Origin: Acrocarpospora phusangensis
Lineage (GTDB): Bacteria; Actinomycetota; Actinomycetes; Streptosporangiales; Streptosporangiaceae
NCBI RefSeq assembly: GCF_016862995.1
Contig: NZ_BOOA01000040.1
Coordinates: forward strand, 1 to 64,000
Reading direction: 5' to 3'
Length of the DNA: 64,000 nucleotides
Shown here: in pieces, positions 61,014 through 64,000 of the stretch
Numbering within the stretch: position 1 is the first letter of the stretch
Layout of the letters: each line of letters starts with the position of its first letter
The notes under the pieces: model-generated
Told to the model about the DNA's origin: nothing
What the model saw: only the letters and a program-made list of their open reading frames with translations
Database searches by the model: none
Position numbers and translations under genes: made by a program

Positions 61014-61700
61014 TCAGACGGGTTCCGCGCGGACCCATCCCCGGTCATGGGCCAGGAAGCCGGTGATCGTCAGTCCGGCCGCGTTCAGGGACTCCTCCAG
61101 GAAGTCGTCGTCGAGGCGCCGGCCGAGGAACGTGTGAGTCCAGGTGCGGTCGTTCACGGTATAACGCATGGTCGCGCCCAGCAGATCGGGCCCCGGGCGC
61201 CGGATGTCGGTGACCGCCACCTTGTGGCCGTCGGCGGTGACGCGCTCGCCGGGCGTCACCGTGTCGTACCACTCCGGCGGCTGCCTCTGAATGATCACGC
61301 AGCCGTTCCCGGCCACATGCCGGCGGCAGCTCCGCAACAACGCCGGCCGCGCCTCGTCGCCAGAGATCTCCAGCACGTACGACATCAGCAACACGACGTC
61401 GAAGACCTCCGGCAGCGCGAGATCCTGGATCGTGGACGTGATCGTTATCGCGCCCCTGATGTGCTGGAGCATCTCAGCGGACTCGTCCACCGCGACGACC
61501 TCATGACCCAGCTCGACCAGTCCGCGGGTGACCCGGCCGGTACCCGCGCCCAGTTCCAGAATGCGCGCCCCGGCGGGCACCGCACCGTGGATCAGCTCGG
61601 GTTCACCTCGCGCCTTGAGTAACGCGTAATAGTCGACGGCGGACCCGTCCGGCGCGATGGTCCCCGGCCCGGTGCCGTGATTCGAGGGCTGAGCAGTCAT
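61014..61700 (-). CDS. Class I SAM-dependent methyltransferase
   Basis: The 228-aa protein has the SAM site ILELGAGTGRVTRGLVELGHEVVAVDES (about residues 42-69) and the post-I motif VFDVVLLMSYVLE, then RPALLRSCRRHVAGNG. The start MTAQPSNHG at 61700 is weakly supported by ribosome site; the frame is open to 61859. It follows the XRE/DUF4177 gene by 162 bases. One leucine (in YYALLKARG) is a TTA codon. The substrate is unknown. Confidence 0.8.
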   Translation of the reverse strand: MTAQPSNHGTGPGTIAPDGSAVDYYALLKARGEPELIHGAVPAGARILELGAGTGRVTRGLVELGHEVVAVDESAEMLQHIRGAITITSTIQDLALPEVFDVVLLMSYVLEISGDEARPALLRSCRRHVAGNGCVIIQRQPPEWYDTVTPGERVTADGHKVAVTDIRRPGPDLLGATMRYTVNDRTWTHTFLGRRLDDDFLEESLNAAGLTITGFLAHDRGWVRAEPV

Positions 61701-61862
61701 GGGGTCGTTTTGCCCCGGTTTGCCATGACCTAACAGGCGTGGAGCGCGTTCGCCGTACTCGTCGAGCCCGGCCAGTACCGAGCGCGTGGCTTCGGCCGGC
61801 AGGTCGTCCAGCACAGACAGAATCCCCGCCCCCGAACCCCCCTGACGCGGCGGTCTCACCGA

Positions 61863-62357
61863 TCAGGGGTAGTGTCCCGGCCGCCAATCACGGGAGGGCG
61901 ATTCGGAGTAGGCGTCGGAGTAGTCGCGCTCCAGGAACGCCACACTGTGGTCCACCGTGACCAGCCGCCAGCCCTCCTTCGCCGCCTCGTTCAGCGCGTC
62001 GGCGCCGTCGTCGTCCGCCACCGCGAGCGCGTGGCCGCGCAGGCGCAGGGTCTTGTACTCGAACAGGTGTTCCCGGCCGAATCCCTGGACCGGGGCGAAG
62101 AAGTCGTGGTCGAGATCGTGCTCCTCGTACGGGCGGTCGTGGGCCGACCGTTCCAGGATGGTGCGTTCGTGCTCGTCGATGCGGAGCGCGTCCGCCAGGA
62201 GTCGTACGGTCGTGCGGCGCGGATGTTTGGCGCGCCCCTTCTCGAGATCGCGGATGGCGCGGGCGCTGATCGTGGAGAGATCGGCGAGTTGCTGCTGAGT
62301 GATCCCCGTCCGCCTTCGGTAGCGCAAGAGCAAGGCGGCGAATTGGCGGGTGCTCAT
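61863..62357 (-). CDS. XRE regulator fused to a DUF4177-like domain
   Basis: The 164-aa protein starts at ATG 62357 with GGGAGGACG before it. The helix-turn-helix (residues 4-60: LLRYRRRTGITQQQLADLSTISARAIRDLEKGRAKHPRRTTVRLLADAL) is followed by a domain like DUF4177: HLFEYKTLRLRGHALAVADDDG then LNEAAKEGWRLVTVDHSVAFLERDY. The fusion suggests a small-ligand or protein-binding sensor. Divergent from the ArsR-like gene across a 375-base palindrome-rich gap. Confidence 0.78.
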   Translation of the reverse strand: MSTRQFAALLLRYRRRTGITQQQLADLSTISARAIRDLEKGRAKHPRRTTVRLLADALRIDEHERTILERSAHDRPYEEHDLDHDFFAPVQGFGREHLFEYKTLRLRGHALAVADDDGADALNEAAKEGWRLVTVDHSVAFLERDYSDAYSESPSRDWRPGHYP

Positions 62358-62432
62358 CGTCCTCCCATTTCCCCGGTTTATGGATCTCACTTTCTTCTGG
62401 TTGCAGCCGGACCGAAACGCTCTTCCCGCTTA

Positions 62433-62447
62433 TCAACCAATGGTTGA
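62433..62447. promoter_or_regulatory. TCAACCAATGGTTGA palindrome
   Basis: Perfect 7-bp arms around a central A, 76 bases upstream of the XRE start. It is a candidate operator. Confidence 0.45.
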
Positions 62448-62485
62448 AAACCTGTCAGGAATCCATGATGGAATACGCGCGCAGA

Positions 62486-62509
62486 CTTGCGCAAGAGACC
62501 TTGCGCAAG
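62486..62509. promoter_or_regulatory. Twin CTTGCGCAAG palindromes
   Basis: Two identical 10-bp palindromes lie at 62486-62495 and 62500-62509, the second extended to CCTTGCGCAAGG (62499-62510). The 14-base repeat distance suits two dimers side by side. The XRE or ArsR-like protein is the probable ligand. Confidence 0.6.
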
Positions 62510-62732
62510 GTTAGGTGCTCGATTTTCGATTACCTGGAGTGACAAACCGCAGGTGAGGCCATGCGAAAGGGCGCTCACGGCGCTGGATCCGGGCTGGTCG
62601 GCGAGGTTCCCGATGGGCCCAAGCGTGGACTATAACAAAACAATAACTATTGAGCAAGACATGTTGTGTAACTCATGGTAGTTCTTTAGGGTGAAATATA
62701 AGTGAACAAAACGGCCCGAGGTGAGTGCGGAA

Positions 62733-63332
62733 ATGAGCGACCGGGAAACGACCAAGGGAGTCGAGAACGTCACCGCACTGAAGGCCTTCGCCCATCCGCT
62801 GCGCATTCGCCTTTACTACGCCCTGCGCAATGCGAGAGTGGCCACGGTCTCCTATCTGGCGAACGCGGTCGAAGTCCCCATCGCCCAGGCCAGTTACCAC
62901 CTGAAACAGCTCAGCCAGCACGGATTCATCGAACCCGCCCCGCAGTACGCGCGCGACGCCCGCGAGCGCTGGTGGCAGCTGAGCAGTCAGCGCCTGCGCT
63001 GGGATGCCTCCACCGTCCTGGACGAACCGGAGGCCGCGGGTGTCGCCGCCATGATCAAGAACAGCGCGGTGCGGGAGCAGTACCGGCTCATCGAGGAGTT
63101 CAACGAGAGCGGCGACTGGGACACCGGATGGCTGGACGCGGCGTTCATGGTGGACGTCACCGTCGACCTCACCCGCGCCGAACTCGCCGGCATGCACGCG
63201 GAGCTGATGGCGGTGGTCGAGCGCTACACGGCCCTGTCCAGGAGGCGGTCGTCGACCCAGCCCGAGGTGGAACGGGTGATGTGCGTCATGCACGGGTTCC
63301 CGGTCAGACGCGCGACCGGCGGTGACACCTGA
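62733..63332 (+). CDS. ArsR-like winged-helix regulator
   Basis: The 199-aa protein has the winged helix AFAHPLRIRLYYALRNARVATVSYLANAVEVPIAQASYHLKQLSQHGFIE (about residues 16-65), then a C-terminal helical part as in the longer helix-turn-helix proteins that accompany MFS exporters. ATG 62733 is used; GTG 62721 is in frame. Its stop overlaps the exporter start by TGATG, so it most likely regulates the exporter in response to its substrate. Confidence 0.85.
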   Translation: MSDRETTKGVENVTALKAFAHPLRIRLYYALRNARVATVSYLANAVEVPIAQASYHLKQLSQHGFIEPAPQYARDARERWWQLSSQRLRWDASTVLDEPEAAGVAAMIKNSAVREQYRLIEEFNESGDWDTGWLDAAFMVDVTVDLTRAELAGMHAELMAVVERYTALSRRRSSTQPEVERVMCVMHGFPVRRATGGDT

Positions 63333-64000
63333 TGAGCCCTCACCCGTTACGTACGCGGGCCCTCTTCCTGCTCTGGCTGGCCAGCTTCTGCACCGAGGCA
63401 ACCCGCTGGGCGCTGCTCATCGCCCTCCCGCTGTACGCGCTGTCCATCACCGGCTCCGCCCTCGTCACCTCCACGGTCGCCATGCTCGGCCTGCTGCCGA
63501 GCCTGCTGCTCACCCCGCTGGCCGGAATCCTCGCCGACCGGTGGAACCGCTCCCGCTTCATGGCCGTCCTGACGGTCTCCCGGGCGCTCCTGCTGCTCCC
63601 GCTGCTGCTCGTGCAGGACGGCGACCGGTTGTGGATCGTCTACCTGGTCGTCGCGGCCGAAGCCGGGCTCACCGCGATGTTCGAGTCGGTGAAGAACGCC
63701 ATGGTGCCGTCGGTGGTGGAACCCGGCCAGCTGGTCACCGCCAACGCCGCGATCAGCCTCAACAGCAACCTGGGACGCCTGGTCGGCAGCCCGGTCGGCG
63801 GGTTCGTGCTGGCCTGGACGGGACTGCCCGGCGTCGTCGCGGCAACCGTCACGCCCCTGGTCGTCACCGTCCTGCTGGTGCTGGCGCTGCCCGGCGCCAA
63901 GACCAGGACGGTCGCCCGGGCCGTCCCCGCCTTCTGGCGAGGCGCCTCGGCCGGGCTCAGCCTGATCGCGCGCACCCCGGAGCTCCGGGCCGTCGCCGTG
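63332..64000 (+). CDS. MFS transporter, 5' part (runs off the window)
   Basis: The first 223 codons are present and no stop occurs before the end. The sequence FLLWLASFCTEATRWALLIALPLYAL, motif A-like GILADRWNRSRFM, LTAMFESVKNAMVPSVV and ANAAISLNSNLGRLVGSPVGGFVLAWTG fits the DHA3/MefA-like group of drug exporters. At least five helices are visible. It is coupled to the ArsR-like gene. Confidence 0.85.
   Translation, partial: MSPHPLRTRALFLLWLASFCTEATRWALLIALPLYALSITGSALVTSTVAMLGLLPSLLLTPLAGILADRWNRSRFMAVLTVSRALLLLPLLLVQDGDRLWIVYLVVAAEAGLTAMFESVKNAMVPSVVEPGQLVTANAAISLNSNLGRLVGSPVGGFVLAWTGLPGVVAATVTPLVVTVLLVLALPGAKTRTVARAVPAFWRGASAGLSLIARTPELRAVAV

Larger units (their letters stand above)
62358..62732. 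other. Divergent regulatory region with several palindromes
   Basis: This 375-base gap between the XRE (minus) and ArsR-like (plus) genes holds TCAACCAATGGTTGA (62433-62447), the twin CTTGCGCAAG sites, and an AT-rich part from 62630 with TATAAG at 62697-62702 as a possible minus-10 for the plus-strand operon. No gene is seen. Confidence 0.6.

Noticed and set aside
1-64000. CRISPR array, insertion sequence, prophage or integrative element
   Set aside because: No regularly spaced repeats, transposase, integrase or attachment-like duplication was found; the single tRNA has no matching partial copy that I could see.

Overview
This window is about 64 kb of very GC-rich DNA with dense, often overlapping genes (ATGA, GTGA and TGATG junctions), GTG starts and Shine-Dalgarno sites of the AAGGAGG type. 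An SsgB sporulation protein, a DUF5999 mini-protein, an XRE/DUF5753 regulator, lipoboxes, CUT1 permeases without their own ATPase and a tRNA-Val(CAC) without an encoded CCA all point to a filamentous, sporulating actinobacterium. A Streptosporangiales relative (Nonomuraea/Streptosporangium type) is my guess by gene content only. No insertion sequence, phage, CRISPR array or origin was seen.

Layout. 0-6.5 kb: histidine ammonia-lyase, a beta-hydroxyacid dehydrogenase relative, a folate-type pabB/class IV aminotransferase pair followed by a DUF305 lipoprotein, and an LVIVD-repeat lipoprotein. 6.5-16.8 kb: ssgB, tRNA-Val, a secreted CAP protein, a divergent DUF1772/TetR pair, an FAD oxidoreductase, a secreted S33-type peptidase, an MFS/SanA pair and a PCMH-type FAD oxidase. 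17-26.8 kb: DUF5999, an almost empty 0.8 kb stretch, an FnIII-CBM2 protein, a molybdopterin oxidoreductase/flavin reductase/DUF6510 operon, an RCC1-repeat protein, an NmrA-type reductase, a membrane protein with a lipase-like C terminus, and an XRE/methyltransferase pair.

26.8-38.7 kb is a glycan operon on the minus strand: solute-binding lipoprotein, two CUT1 permeases, a GH38 alpha-mannosidase, a small foldase-like protein and a secreted GH95-like hydrolase. It is divergent from a LacI regulator, with a perfect GATAACGTTATC palindrome between them. 40.7-50.6 kb is an L-fucose locus: a second secreted GH95-like enzyme, L-fuconate dehydratase, a CUT2 (Rbs-type) ABC transporter and a ROK regulator. 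The 12-mer ATACATC[C/G]GATG occurs in both promoter regions of this locus.

50.7-57.6 kb is the most interesting part: seven tightly coupled genes that match the ebo (EboA-F) metabolite-traffic operon known from cyanobacteria, eustigmatophyte algae and other bacteria. Here the dehydroquinate-synthase-like cyclase EboD appears to be replaced by a myo-inositol-phosphate-synthase homologue, and an extra TIM-barrel isomerase is added. Two tiny coupled reading frames sit at the head of the operon and before the last gene, and a strong hairpin ends it. The working idea is a pathway that makes a cyclitol, prenylates or anchors it with a UbiA-like enzyme, and processes or exports it.

57.8-64 kb: a DUF4394 secreted protein, a PucR-type regulator beside an HSL-type esterase, an XRE/DUF4177 regulator followed by a methyltransferase, and an ArsR-like regulator coupled to an MFS exporter that runs off the window.
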